Positions 17,819 through 26,771 of a DNA stretch of 37,129 nucleotides are shown here, one piece after another; the stretch's first letter is position 1, and each line of letters begins with the position of its first letter. A program made the translations under genes and the position numbers. The stretch covers positions 1 to 37,129 of the forward strand of contig PBYL01000308.1 of the NCBI GenBank assembly GCA_002729595.1, written 5' to 3'. The stretch is from Thalassovita sp. (GTDB lineage: Bacteria > Bacteroidota > Bacteroidia > Cytophagales > Flammeovirgaceae). Under the pieces are notes generated by a model, which saw only the letters and a list, made by a program, of their open reading frames with translations, searched no databases and was not told where the DNA came from.

Positions 17819-20455
17819 TTAAAACTTGAAGTTGTATGTGAAGGATGGGAGTAGTGTAAAGAGATAAAGTTTTACAGCTTCGGTTTTGGTACGATCTTCA
17901 TCACTTTGTCTAAAAATGTAGGCATAAGTATTTTTTCTGCTATAGAGATTGTAAATAGAAAAGTTAAAGCTGCTTTCGTTTTTCATATCAGCACTCATTT
18001 TTCTATAAAATGTGGCAGAAACATCTAAACGGTGAACCGGTGGCAATCTAAAACCATTTCTACTAGTGTAATAGGGCACTATAAACTGGTCTTTTTCATA
18101 CTTACCAACAGGGAAACTGTAAGCAATACCAGAAGAGAAAACCCAGTTCGCAGAAATATCTACATGCTTATTTACCTTATAGTTTGATACAATAGAGATG
18201 TTGTGTCTTCTATCGTAAGAAGTAGGGTAGGGATTATCATTATTAATACCGGGGATATCTCTAACCGCTTTCGAAAGTGTATAAGATATCCAGCCAGTAA
18301 ATTGCCCTTTCTTTTTTCTAAAGAACAGTTCCATTCCATAAGCGCGTGCATCACCTTTTAGAATTTCCGTTTCCAGATGGTCATTAAGTAATAAGTTAGC
18401 TTGAGGTTTAAAATCTATCTGATTTCGCATATTCTTGTAATAGCCTTCAAGCGAAAACTCATAAGTATTGTTCTTGAAATTTCTAAAATAACCTATTGAG
18501 TACTGATCGCCGATTTGAGGTTCTATATATGGATTTACCGGAGCCCACATATCTACAGGACTTGGCACATTGGTGTTAGACAGTAAGTTTATGTATTGCC
18601 TCGTGCGGTGGTAGGCCATTTTAATAGAGCTTTTCGAAGTAAGAAAATACCTCAAAGAAACTCTAGGTTCTAATCCAGAAAAAGTATTGTATCGCTCACC
18701 TCTTTTATATTCAACTGTGTCGATAATGTTATCCGTTGTAGTGCTCTCCGAAACCACATCATCAGTGTCGTAAATGTATAAAACTCCTTTGCCTGTATTA
18801 TCATATTGTGAATAGCGTATGCCAAACACAATGGCAAGTTTATCGGCAATCTCTTGTTGATAACTCACATAAGCAGCAAGTTCTCGAGTATAAGAAGGGG
18901 AAATTTGCCTTGGGTTAATTAGAGAATTTTCGGTTAGTGGTTGAATTTCACCAAAGAAAAATCGCTGTCTGCTTACATCATAACCAAAATCAACCTGGTG
19001 ATTAGGGTCTATATACCAGCTCATATTCTGTTTAAAACCATATTGTCTTACATTATATCGGCTACTGTAAGCAAACTCTTCCTGTAGACCTACATTTGAT
19101 CTTGTTCTAAAAAAACTCCAATATGCTGTACTATTTAAAAATAATTTCTTTGATATGATGCTATTCCATCTCAGAGAAGCTGTTTGATTTCCCCATGTTA
19201 CATCATAAATATCACTAAACCCGAAGCGATCTCTTCCTAAATAGCTTGAAAGTGAAATCTTGTTCTTTTTAGAAAGCTTAGCATCTAATTTTAAGTTGAG
19301 GTCATAGAAATAGAGTGCGTTTGCATTGAGCGAGTTATTTGGGACTGCCTTTACGAATAGGTCAGTATAAGTTCTTCGTCCACTTACAATAAAAGATGAT
19401 GAGCCTTTTTTTATGGGGCCTTCAGCAGCAATTTTGGTTGATAATGTTCCTATTCCACCAGATACACCAAAATCATGATAGTTCCCTTCTCTCATTCGTA
19501 CATCCAACACACTTGACAACCGAGTGCCATACATGGCAGGCATAGCTCCTTTAGAAAAGTCTATTTCTTTTAAAATGTCAGTATTAAAAATAGAGAAGAA
19601 ATTAAAGAAATGGGATGGATTTAAAACAGGAGCTTCATCAATTAAAATTAGGTTTTGATCTGCACCACCACCTCTTACAAATAAGCCAGTAGAGCCTTCT
19701 GTCCCAGACTGAACTCCAGGAAGTAAATGTAAAGCTTTAATCGGGTCATTTTCACCAAAGAAGGAAGGCATTTGTTTGGCTATGTTTTTCTTTAGCGAAA
19801 ATGTGCCTGTTTGCAAACCACTTATATTTAAATCTTCTTCACTTTCTTTATCTGTAACCAGAATTTCTTCTAGCTGAAAATTATTAGGTTTTAGAGTGAA
19901 ATCAATTCGTTGGTTATGGTCTAGGTTGATTGTTTTTTCTTTGATATTATATCCCAAATAGCTGATGTATAAATTGTATTTGCCTTTGGGTAGAGTAAGA
20001 GAATAAAAACCATAAAGATTGCTCGTAACACCAGTAGCTGTTCCTTTTATCAACATACCCACACCAATAAGTTCTTCTCCACTTTCTATATCAGTTATTT
20101 TTCCATTAAGGGTATAAAACTGTTGGCTCTTTGCTAATACAATGCTGTTGTTCTTTTCTTTCCATGTGATGTTTTTACCATCGTAGAAATGTTTGAATAG
20201 TTCGTTGAGTGAGATAGATTTAAAATTTGCCTGATAAGTGATATCTGGAAGAATATCACTACTATATATAATGGTTGTATTGTATTGCTTTTCAATGAGT
20301 TTTATTGCTGTATTTTGATCTGATGTGTTAAGCTGAATGGAAGCTGTGCGATCTAAAATATTTTGAGCTTGAAGTGTGTAGCTACATGTAATTAAACTGA
20401 GGATGAATGCTTGTATAATTAAGATTAATCTAATGTAGTAAGAGTTTAAATTCAT
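17819..20455 (-). CDS. TonB-dependent outer-membrane receptor with STN and carboxypeptidase-regulatory-like domains
   Basis: An 878-residue outer-membrane transporter. After a signal peptide (to about 31, ending LQAQ) comes a secretin/TonB short N-terminal (STN) domain at about 35-110 (AIKLIEKQYNTTIIYSS and later NITWKEKNNSIVL). Next is a carboxypeptidase-regulatory-like domain at about 113-200 (LNGKITDIESGEELIGVG, GFYSLTLPKGKYNLYISYLGY). The plug follows (about 205-330), with ALHLLPGVQSGTEGSTGLFVRGGGADQNLILIDEAPV-type features, then a 22-strand-type barrel ending in LLPSFTYNFKF with the terminal Phe typical of BAM substrates. No SusD partner, FecI sigma factor or FecR anti-sigma gene is adjacent, so the STN domain has no visible local signalling partner. 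The substrate is unknown. A possible -7 box lies about 60 bases upstream. Confidence 0.93.
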   Translation of the reverse strand: MNLNSYYIRLILIIQAFILSLITCSYTLQAQNILDRTASIQLNTSDQNTAIKLIEKQYNTTIIYSSDILPDITYQANFKSISLNELFKHFYDGKNITWKEKNNSIVLAKSQQFYTLNGKITDIESGEELIGVGMLIKGTATGVTSNLYGFYSLTLPKGKYNLYISYLGYNIKEKTINLDHNQRIDFTLKPNNFQLEEILVTDKESEEDLNISGLQTGTFSLKKNIAKQMPSFFGENDPIKALHLLPGVQSGTEGSTGLFVRGGGADQNLILIDEAPVLNPSHFFNFFSIFNTDILKEIDFSKGAMPAMYGTRLSSVLDVRMREGNYHDFGVSGGIGTLSTKIAAEGPIKKGSSSFIVSGRRTYTDLFVKAVPNNSLNANALYFYDLNLKLDAKLSKKNKISLSSYLGRDRFGFSDIYDVTWGNQTASLRWNSIISKKLFLNSTAYWSFFRTRSNVGLQEEFAYSSRYNVRQYGFKQNMSWYIDPNHQVDFGYDVSRQRFFFGEIQPLTENSLINPRQISPSYTRELAAYVSYQQEIADKLAIVFGIRYSQYDNTGKGVLYIYDTDDVVSESTTTDNIIDTVEYKRGERYNTFSGLEPRVSLRYFLTSKSSIKMAYHRTRQYINLLSNTNVPSPVDMWAPVNPYIEPQIGDQYSIGYFRNFKNNTYEFSLEGYYKNMRNQIDFKPQANLLLNDHLETEILKGDARAYGMELFFRKKKGQFTGWISYTLSKAVRDIPGINNDNPYPTSYDRRHNISIVSNYKVNKHVDISANWVFSSGIAYSFPVGKYEKDQFIVPYYTSRNGFRLPPVHRLDVSATFYRKMSADMKNESSFNFSIYNLYSRKNTYAYIFRQSDEDRTKTEAVKLYLFTLLPSFTYNFKF

Positions 20456-20515
20456 CCGAAGCTATTAAAAAGTATTTGAAATTAAGACGATTCGCTAGTG
20501 ACTTGCTTCAGTGAA

Positions 20516-20523
20516 CAAAAATA
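20516..20523 (-). promoter_or_regulatory. Candidate Bacteroidota -7 box for the TonB-dependent receptor
   Basis: The minus strand reads TATTTTTG, an exact match to the TAnnTTTG consensus, about 60 bases upstream of the ATG at 20455. No TTG -33 element is found at the normal spacing, so this is only a candidate. Confidence 0.3.
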
Positions 20524-20546
20524 AGAGAAACAAAATTTCTGTAAAA

Positions 20547-20577
20547 TAAAAAAACAGGCTTGATTTCAAGCCTGTTT
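20547..20577 (-). terminator. Intrinsic terminator of the DUF3108-like gene
   Basis: A 12-bp perfect stem (20552-20563 aaacaggcttga with 20566-20577 tcaagcctgttt) is followed on the minus strand by a T-rich tract (complement of the A run ending at 20551). It probably closes the miaA-hemC-20601 unit and insulates the TonB receptor gene downstream. Confidence 0.88.
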
Positions 20578-20600
20578 CCAATTTTTGATTTTAATATTTT

Positions 20601-21326
20601 TTATTGATTGTGAAAAGCTGTCAATTCTGTATAATAATCTAGCTTTCCTTTTTTATCGTAACTTTCAGTTTTAACTATACCTACACCTTCACTAATCCAT
20701 TCAACTGTTGAGGTTTCAAACACTTTCTTTAAACCCATAATTTGTGTTTCAATTCTAGAGTCATAAGTAATTTTATAGCAATCAAAAGTACCAGCAGGAG
20801 TTGTAAGAGATTCTTTAGAAACAACTTTTCTATTTGTAATGGATGTGGTTGTTCCTTTACCCATTACAGCAGCAAGTGCAGGGTTTTCAGATTCCATTTT
20901 CATTACAAAATTCACATCATCAAGACTTGAACCTACAGACAAGTTACTTGGGAAAGACATGTAATCACCTTCAAACACTATTTTCACATCTTCCATACCA
21001 GTTGCTTGTGCTGTTGGAGGAATAAAACTGCTCATATCCATTTTAAAAACTCCATTTTCGCAAGCTAATTCAACTTCGTTTGCGTAAACCTCTTCGTCTT
21101 TTTTATCTGATATAGTAATATCTGCAATCATTACTTGTCCGCTTGCAGTATTGCTTACAGATTTAATTGTCATTTTTTGGGTGGTTTCTTCTTTTCCTTT
21201 AGCATTGTAATGAGTGAGTTCAACCATTGTTCCTTCGGTGTAGTTGAAAAACGGGTTACAACTCTGTGCATTTAGGTTGAAAGAAATGGCTAGAAAACCA
21301 ATAAATAAAATAAGTAATTGTCTCAT
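20601..21326 (-). CDS. Secreted DUF3108-like protein
   Basis: A 241-residue exported protein with a signal peptide ending NLNAQ (about residue 21), then a beta-rich domain. The pattern is that of DUF3108/TapB-like periplasmic proteins: an opening YTEGTMVELTHYNAKGKE, an alternating beta meander, a late segment TTPAGTFDCYKITYDS, then VEWISEGVGIVKTESYDKKGKL. The family is thought to adopt an open beta fold similar to lipoprotein-carrier-type proteins, but its function is not known. It is one of few genes here with a good Shine-Dalgarno (AAGGAC about 6 bases before ATG). It lies 95 bases downstream of hemC with no hairpin between, so co-transcription with miaA-hemC is possible. It has a strong terminator of its own. 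Confidence 0.75.
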   Translation of the reverse strand: MRQLLILFIGFLAISFNLNAQSCNPFFNYTEGTMVELTHYNAKGKEETTQKMTIKSVSNTASGQVMIADITISDKKDEEVYANEVELACENGVFKMDMSSFIPPTAQATGMEDVKIVFEGDYMSFPSNLSVGSSLDDVNFVMKMESENPALAAVMGKGTTTSITNRKVVSKESLTTPAGTFDCYKITYDSRIETQIMGLKKVFETSTVEWISEGVGIVKTESYDKKGKLDYYTELTAFHNQ

Positions 21327-21421
21327 AATAGTGTCCTTTTTTAAATTTAATCTTCTGGTTTATAATCCAATTATTAATATTGAATCCTTATAAAAGGTAA
21401 ACACTTATTACGAAAAAATCA

Positions 21422-22345
21422 CTATTGGGCTTTTATACTAGCTAAAATTTCTCTACCGCCACTATTTAAAATTTCTTTAGCTAATAGTTTTCCAATATTT
21501 TCGGCTTCTGTTGTTTTGCCAGTTTGCTCACTAGATATTAATTCTTGACCATCAAGACTAATTACGCCACCTTTAATAGTAATAGAATCGTTCTCAGAAA
21601 TTGAAGCACTTGCAAAAGCTGGAATACTACAGCCACCTTTTAGTTTATTTAAAAATGCTCTTTCTGCTAAAAGACATAAAGCAGATTCAGTGTGATTAAT
21701 GGCATCAACTATACTTTTTTCTACTTCTGGGTCAATTGAAACTGCTGCTTCTATAGCTACACTACCCTGACCAACTGGTGGGATATATACGTCAGCAGGT
21801 AGATGTTTTACAATCATATTATCGTAACCCATTCTATGAACACCTGCAAAAGCCAAAACTAAAGCATCACATTGGCCTTCTTGCATTTTACGGATTCTCG
21901 TTTGCAGATTGCCGCGCATGTTTACTACTTCTACTTCTGGCATATATTTTTTTAGCAAAGCAGTTCTCCTTACAGATGATGTTCCTAGAACTATTTTGTC
22001 CTTCTCAAAAAGATTTTTGTTCTCGGAGATAATCACATCATTTACCTGTTCTCTTTCGGTAAAGGCAATAATTTTAAAATGCTCTCCCAAATCAGATGGC
22101 ATATCTTTAGCACTGTGAACAGCAATGTCGATTCCTCCTTCTAAGAGTTGGGTTTCAAGCTCTTCAGTAAAAATACCTTTGCTACCAACTTTGGCGAGGC
22201 TTCTATCAAGAATTTTGTCTCCTTTAGTTTCTATAATTACAATGTTGGTTTCAAAACCTGCTTTTAGTAGCAGTTCTTCAACATAATAAGCTTGCCACAA
22301 TGCTAACTTGCTGCCTCTTGTACCTATGTTAATTATCTTTTTCAA
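21422..22345 (-). CDS. hemC: Hydroxymethylbilane synthase (porphobilinogen deaminase)
   Basis: Condenses four porphobilinogen molecules into hydroxymethylbilane for heme synthesis in the cytoplasm. The protein is about 307 residues. Visible are the N-terminal IGTRGSKLALWQA (7-19), the catalytic Asp in HSAKDMP (Asp81), GTSSVRRTALL (121-131), MRGNLQTR (143-150), PPVGQGSVAIE (189-199) and Cys239 in LKGGCSIPA, which holds the dipyrromethane cofactor. The start codon appears to be TTG at 22345-22343, 17 bases inside the 3' end of miaA. No ATG in a suitable position gives a complete N-terminal strand. The overlap implies coupled translation with miaA. Other heme genes are not in the window. Confidence 0.95.
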   Translation of the reverse strand: MKKIINIGTRGSKLALWQAYYVEELLLKAGFETNIVIIETKGDKILDRSLAKVGSKGIFTEELETQLLEGGIDIAVHSAKDMPSDLGEHFKIIAFTEREQVNDVIISENKNLFEKDKIVLGTSSVRRTALLKKYMPEVEVVNMRGNLQTRIRKMQEGQCDALVLAFAGVHRMGYDNMIVKHLPADVYIPPVGQGSVAIEAAVSIDPEVEKSIVDAINHTESALCLLAERAFLNKLKGGCSIPAFASASISENDSITIKGGVISLDGQELISSEQTGKTTEAENIGKLLAKEILNSGGREILASIKAQ

Positions 22346-23258
22346 TGCTCTCTTTTATGTATTGTGAAATTTCTTTTTCTTGTGATGGATGAAACCAGTT
22401 TATCTCATTATCTCTTCTAAACCAAGTCATCTGTCTTTTTGCAAATCTACGAGTATTTCTTTTTAAGAGCCTTACAGCTTCATCCCAATCGTATTTTCCA
22501 TCAAAATATTCGTATATTTCTTTGTATCCCACTGTTTGCAGCGCATTACAATCTCTAAATTGTATATATTCTCTGGCTTCTTCTACAAGACCTGCTTCAA
22601 GCATATTGTCCATACGCAGGTTAATTCTGTTATAAAGCTCTTCTCTTTCTCTGTTTAAACCTACTTTAATGGTTTTAAAAGGGCGAGTTTTTAAATTAGA
22701 TTGCCTAAAAGAAGAATAGGTTTTGCCAGTACTTCGAATAATTTCTAATGCTCTTATAATTCTGTGTGGGTTGTGTAAGTCTACTTGCTCAGCATACTCA
22801 GCATCTTTTTGTTTAAGTTCATTAACTAAATTTTCTAAGCCGTTATTTTTCCATTCGTTTTCTAGCGTAGTTCTAATTTCTGGCGATACAGCGGGTAATT
22901 CATCAAATCCTTTACAAACAGCATCAATATACAAGCCCGATCCACCTGAGAGGAATGCTATATTTTTGTCTTCATAAATCTTATGTAAGATTTCCAAAGC
23001 ATCTTTTTCAAACTTTCCTGCATTATAATTTTCAGAGAGGGATAGTATTCCCGTGAAGTAATGTGTTACATTATCCATTTCTTCTGGGGTAGGTCTTGCA
23101 GTACCGATAGACAATTCCTTGTAGATTTGTCTTGAATCTGCGTTTAGCACCTCTGCATCGAACTGTTTTGCAAGGTTTACAGTTAATTCAGTTTTTCCGA
23201 CGGCAGTAGGCCCGACAATAACAACTAAATAATTTTTCTGAAAATTGGCTTCCAACAT
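22329..23258 (-). CDS. miaA: tRNA dimethylallyltransferase
   Basis: Transfers a dimethylallyl group to the N6 of A37 in tRNAs that read UNN codons. The 309 residues show the P-loop GPTAVGKT (16-23), the catalytic DSRQIYKELSIGTA (41-54), the SGGSGLYIDAVCKG substrate channel motif near 99-113, HNPHRIIRALEI, and the C-terminal RRFAKRQMTWFR for tRNA contact. Length is standard. It is divergent from coaX across a 44-base gap and overlaps hemC by 17 bases at its 3' end. A candidate -7 element (23283-23290) sits just upstream. Confidence 0.96.
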   Translation of the reverse strand: MLEANFQKNYLVVIVGPTAVGKTELTVNLAKQFDAEVLNADSRQIYKELSIGTARPTPEEMDNVTHYFTGILSLSENYNAGKFEKDALEILHKIYEDKNIAFLSGGSGLYIDAVCKGFDELPAVSPEIRTTLENEWKNNGLENLVNELKQKDAEYAEQVDLHNPHRIIRALEIIRSTGKTYSSFRQSNLKTRPFKTIKVGLNREREELYNRINLRMDNMLEAGLVEEAREYIQFRDCNALQTVGYKEIYEYFDGKYDWDEAVRLLKRNTRRFAKRQMTWFRRDNEINWFHPSQEKEISQYIKESIEKDN

Positions 23259-23282
23259 TTATAAATAAAATTCTTTACAACA

Positions 23283-23290
23283 CAAATTTA
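23283..23290 (-). promoter_or_regulatory. Candidate -7 box for the miaA-hemC unit
   Basis: The minus strand reads TAAATTTG, an exact TAnnTTTG match about 25 bases upstream of the miaA ATG. The -33 TTG is missing at the expected spacing, so support is weak. It lies in the short shared intergenic region with coaX. Confidence 0.3.
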
Positions 23291-23302
23291 ATATAAAGCT
23301 TT

Positions 23303-24022
23303 ATGAACCTAGTGATTGATGTAGGTAATACCAGATTAAAAGCCGGAATCTTCCAGTCTGGCGAGTTGGTAGAAATCTGGGAAAGCAGCGAGAAAGAAGA
23401 AATTTCTTCCTTTTTGGAGAAAAAAAAGCCTGTTAAGACAATAATTTGCAAGGTAAATAATCAATTTGATGATATTCTTGAATATATTTGTAATGATTCG
23501 GATGTTTATCATCTCACGCCAGAAACTCAGCTACCGATAATCAACACTTACAAATCTCCCAAAACTCTCGGAATGGACAGGCTTGCTGCAGTTACAGGAG
23601 CTTTTGCATTATATCCAGAGAAAAACAACTTAGTTGTAGACTTGGGAACTTGTATAACCTACGATTTTATTACCAGCGAAGGAAAATACCTTGGAGGAGG
23701 AATTTCTCCTGGAATGAAAATGAGGTTCAATGCCATGCATAAATTTACAAATGCTTTACCTCTGGTAGAAATTGATACAGCACCGGATTTAATTGGGTAT
23801 GATACCCAGACATGTATGAAATCGGGCGTTTTTCATGGAGTTAGACTAGAATTGGAGGGGATAATTAGAGAATACCGTGAAAAATTTGTACAAATTAATG
23901 TTATTTTTTGTGGAGGAGATGCAAAATTTTTTGAAAGTAGCATAAAAGCTACCATCTTTGTAAATCAGCACCTTACTTTGCAAGGTTTAAATAAAATACT
24001 GGAAGAGGAGGTAAAGGATTAA
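23303..24022 (+). CDS. coaX: Type III pantothenate kinase
   Basis: Phosphorylates pantothenate in the first step of coenzyme A synthesis; the type III enzyme belongs to the ASKHA fold and needs a monovalent cation. The 239 residues contain the phosphate-binding start VIDVGNTRLKAGIF (4-17) with Asp6, GMDRLAAVTGA (90-100), VVDLGTCITYDFI (111-123) with Asp113, and GGGISPGMKMR (131-141). The C terminus has the VIFCGGDAKFFE motif. It begins the plus-strand set coaX, outer-membrane protein, TPR protein, with only 3 bases before the next possible start. This gene order recurs in Bacteroidota. Confidence 0.95.
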   Translation: MNLVIDVGNTRLKAGIFQSGELVEIWESSEKEEISSFLEKKKPVKTIICKVNNQFDDILEYICNDSDVYHLTPETQLPIINTYKSPKTLGMDRLAAVTGAFALYPEKNNLVVDLGTCITYDFITSEGKYLGGGISPGMKMRFNAMHKFTNALPLVEIDTAPDLIGYDTQTCMKSGVFHGVRLELEGIIREYREKFVQINVIFCGGDAKFFESSIKATIFVNQHLTLQGLNKILEEEVKD

Positions 24023-24025
24023 GTT

Positions 24026-25354
24026 ATGGTTAGACACAGTATTTTATTCATTAAAAAAGCGACTTTATATATGTCAATTAATTTAGGAAAAGTGCTAAAG
24101 GTTAAGTTTGTTTATACCATTGTATTCTTAGCTTTTGCTCAGGTTTGTTTAGGACAAGGCGGCAATTCTCCTTTTTCTATTTTGGGTATAGGTGATATTG
24201 TAAGCCAAGGAAATGTAAGAAACGACGGAATGGGAGGAGTTGGAATTAGTAATCCACATCCATTATATGGAAGTGCTCTCAACCCGGCAAACTTGGTTTA
24301 TAACCAATATACGTATTTTGATGCAGGGGTTTACTCTGAGTATAAAAAGATTACAGAAGGAAGTAAAGAACAAACAGACTTTGGTGGAAATATAAGTTAT
24401 GTTTCATTTGGCTTTCCAGTAAATAAAAACTGGGTAACCAGTGCAGGTTTAAAACCTTATAGTATTGTGAATTTCGAAACTTCAACAACGGAACAAATAC
24501 CATCAACTTCTACTTATGTACAGTACGATTACGATTATAGTGGAGGTGTTAATCAGGTATATTGGTCTAATGGAGTAAGACTTTACAAAGGGTTTACAGC
24601 TGGATTAGAGATCGCTTATAATTTTGGTTCTATTACAACTTCGTCGTATAGCACTTTAATTAGTTCTTCAACTACTTCTAATGTTGAATTTCTAAAAAGA
24701 ATAGCGGTTTCAGATTTTACATTTAAACCAGCAATAAACTACTCTGGTAAAATCGGAGAGAAAATGATTTTGAACCTAGGTGGAACTTATACCATTGGTT
24801 CTAATTTAAATGTAAAACAACACGAAGAAATTGTTAGAAATTACTATACATCATCAGATCAACAATTGAGAGATACACTTACCAATAACCAAAGAGGGCA
24901 TATTACAATGCCATCTGAAATAGCATTTGGTATAAGTATAGAAAAACAATATACTTATGTAATTGGTATAGATATTAGTAAGCAGTCTTGGACAGACTTT
25001 AGAGATTTTGATGGAGATGGCGATTTAAACGATACATATACTTACAGATTAGGAGCAGAATGGGTACCAGATATAACTTCTGTATCTAACTATTTTAAAA
25101 GAGTAGCATATAGAGCAGGGGTATCATATCAACAGTTACCTTTTGAGGTCGATGGGGATCAGGTAGAAAAGCTAGCGGCAAGTGTAGGCTTTTCTTTACC
25201 AGTAAATCGAGGTTTTTCAAATTTGAATTTTGCATTTATTTATGGAACAGCGAAAGCCGGAACTTCCAGCAACGATGTTTCAGAAGAATTTATACAATTT
25301 AAAGTCGGTCTTACAGTAAATGACCGGTGGTTCGTAAGACGTAGAATTAATTAA
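24026..25354 (+). CDS. Outer-membrane beta-barrel protein (FadL/OmpP1-like hypothetical)
   Basis: A protein of 442 residues from the ATG at 24026, or 427 from the ATG at 24071. The second start gives a better signal peptide, MSINLGKVLKVKF... ending VCLGQ. The mature start, GGNSPFSILGIGDIVSQGN followed by a Gly-rich GMGGVGIS, is typical of Bacteroidota barrel proteins related to FadL/OmpP1, with the N terminus plugging the pore. Repeated amphipathic aromatic strands fill the rest, and it ends WFVRRRIN. The substrate is unknown. It lies 3 bases after coaX and 14 before the TPR gene, so all three are very likely one operon. Family membership is moderately certain; the transport role is inferred. 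Confidence 0.78.
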   Translation: MVRHSILFIKKATLYMSINLGKVLKVKFVYTIVFLAFAQVCLGQGGNSPFSILGIGDIVSQGNVRNDGMGGVGISNPHPLYGSALNPANLVYNQYTYFDAGVYSEYKKITEGSKEQTDFGGNISYVSFGFPVNKNWVTSAGLKPYSIVNFETSTTEQIPSTSTYVQYDYDYSGGVNQVYWSNGVRLYKGFTAGLEIAYNFGSITTSSYSTLISSSTTSNVEFLKRIAVSDFTFKPAINYSGKIGEKMILNLGGTYTIGSNLNVKQHEEIVRNYYTSSDQQLRDTLTNNQRGHITMPSEIAFGISIEKQYTYVIGIDISKQSWTDFRDFDGDGDLNDTYTYRLGAEWVPDITSVSNYFKRVAYRAGVSYQQLPFEVDGDQVEKLAASVGFSLPVNRGFSNLNFAFIYGTAKAGTSSNDVSEEFIQFKVGLTVNDRWFVRRRIN

Positions 25355-25368
25355 AACTGAGCACAATT

Positions 25369-26712
25369 ATGAAAACATTCCCTCTGTTAGTGTTATTTGC
25401 TATTCTGTTTGCACAGACTTCTTTCGCTCAAAGCGATGGCTGCGAAGATGGATGGTGCTGGGGTTCAGATCCTGGTGCTGCAAAAGAAAAGTATGCGTTA
25501 TTTTCTGATAACTTGCAATTAAAAGATTATGCTAATGCAATTACTCCTTTCGAGTGGTTATACGAGAATACACCAAATTTAAATGTGGGTTTATATATTA
25601 AAGGTGTAGATCTTTATGAGGAGTTGCTTAAAAAAGAAGAAGCTGGTGGAAAAGACCCTCAAAAAATAATTGCTTACCAAGATATGATTCTAAAATTATA
25701 CGATGATAGAATCCAATACTTTGGTGAAGAAAGTGATGTATTAGAGAGAAAAGGTCGTAAGTTTTATTTCTATTACAAAGACAGAGAAGATCCTGAGAAA
25801 TGGGATAAAATGTATGAGCTTTATAAAAAAATATTTGAGCTTAACGGTAAAGAGACATCAAGAACTAACTTTACATTTTACATGCTAGCTTCTGTAAACC
25901 TTGCTGCTAAGAAGAAAATTACTGAAGAGGAAATTTTAGCAGATTACGAGGCTATTTCTGCTGCTATCGAAGAAAATGAGAATGCAACAAGTGGTTCTGA
26001 AGCTGAAAACTGGGCAGATTTACAAAGTAAAATTGATGGTTTATTAGCGAAAGCTGTTAAAATAGACTGTGAGTTTGTAAGAACTAAAATGGGAGATATT
26101 CTTAAAAATAACCCAGATGATATTCAAACAGCAAAAAGAGCTATCAAATACATGTTGAATGACAAGTGTACTGATGATCCCCTTTTCTTAATCGCTGCAG
26201 AAAACGTTTATCAGCATGAGCCAACTGCTGGTCTTGCAAGTACAATTGCTCAAAAATATCAAATCGAAAAAGATTACGATAAAGCAATTTCTTGGAAAGA
26301 AAAAGGAATCGAGCTAGCTGGTGATGATGTTGAGAAAAAAGGTGAGCTTATGTACGACATTGCTTTATTGAAAAGTGTACAAGGTAAAAAAGCTGAGTCT
26401 AGAAAACTTGCAATGCAAGCAATCGAGCAAGACAAAAATATTGCTGGAAAAGCTTACGAGTTAATTGGTGACTTATATATGAGAAGTAGTAGCGATTGTA
26501 GCGATCCTAACCCAGTAAAAGCTAGAGCAGTGTTCTTAGCAGCTTACGATATGTATGCTAAATCTGGAAACTCATCTAAAATGGCTCAAGCAAGAGCTCA
26601 GTTCCCATCAGTACAAGATATATTCACTATGGGTATGGCAGAAGGTGAGTCTATCTCAGTAGGATGCTGGATTGGTGTTAGTACTCAATTAAGAAAGAGA
26701 CCAAGCGAATAA
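25369..26712 (+). CDS. Exported TPR-repeat protein
   Basis: A 447-residue periplasmic protein with a signal peptide at 1-20 (ends TSFAQ). A Cys-containing start (CEDGWCWGS) follows, then mostly helical TPR-like repeats: about 35-110 with YANAITPFEWLYENTP, a middle helical part, and clearer repeats at about 265-400 including QKYQIEKDYDKAISWKEKGIEL and AGKAYELIGDLY. Six or more Cys residues in the mature protein (for example CEDGWC, KIDCEF, SSDCSD, VGCW) suggest disulfides in an oxidising periplasm. It follows the barrel gene by 14 bases. TPR proteins in this position probably serve as scaffolds for envelope assembly, but no partner is proven. A hairpin terminator with a GAAA loop follows. Confidence 0.8.
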   Translation: MKTFPLLVLFAILFAQTSFAQSDGCEDGWCWGSDPGAAKEKYALFSDNLQLKDYANAITPFEWLYENTPNLNVGLYIKGVDLYEELLKKEEAGGKDPQKIIAYQDMILKLYDDRIQYFGEESDVLERKGRKFYFYYKDREDPEKWDKMYELYKKIFELNGKETSRTNFTFYMLASVNLAAKKKITEEEILADYEAISAAIEENENATSGSEAENWADLQSKIDGLLAKAVKIDCEFVRTKMGDILKNNPDDIQTAKRAIKYMLNDKCTDDPLFLIAAENVYQHEPTAGLASTIAQKYQIEKDYDKAISWKEKGIELAGDDVEKKGELMYDIALLKSVQGKKAESRKLAMQAIEQDKNIAGKAYELIGDLYMRSSSDCSDPNPVKARAVFLAAYDMYAKSGNSSKMAQARAQFPSVQDIFTMGMAEGESISVGCWIGVSTQLRKRPSE

Positions 26713-26738
26713 TTTTCAGAAGGAATTATAAAATATAT

Positions 26739-26771
26739 AAGCGATTAGTAGAAATACTAATCGCTTTTTTT
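26739..26771. terminator. Hairpin terminator shared by the TPR gene and the permease gene
   Basis: A 12-bp stem (26739-26750 with 26755-26766) closes on a GAAA tetraloop and is followed by T bases to 26771 on the plus strand. The TAG stop of the minus-strand permease (26757-26759) lies inside the stem. The minus-strand T tract is interrupted, so termination is stronger for the plus strand. Confidence 0.85.
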
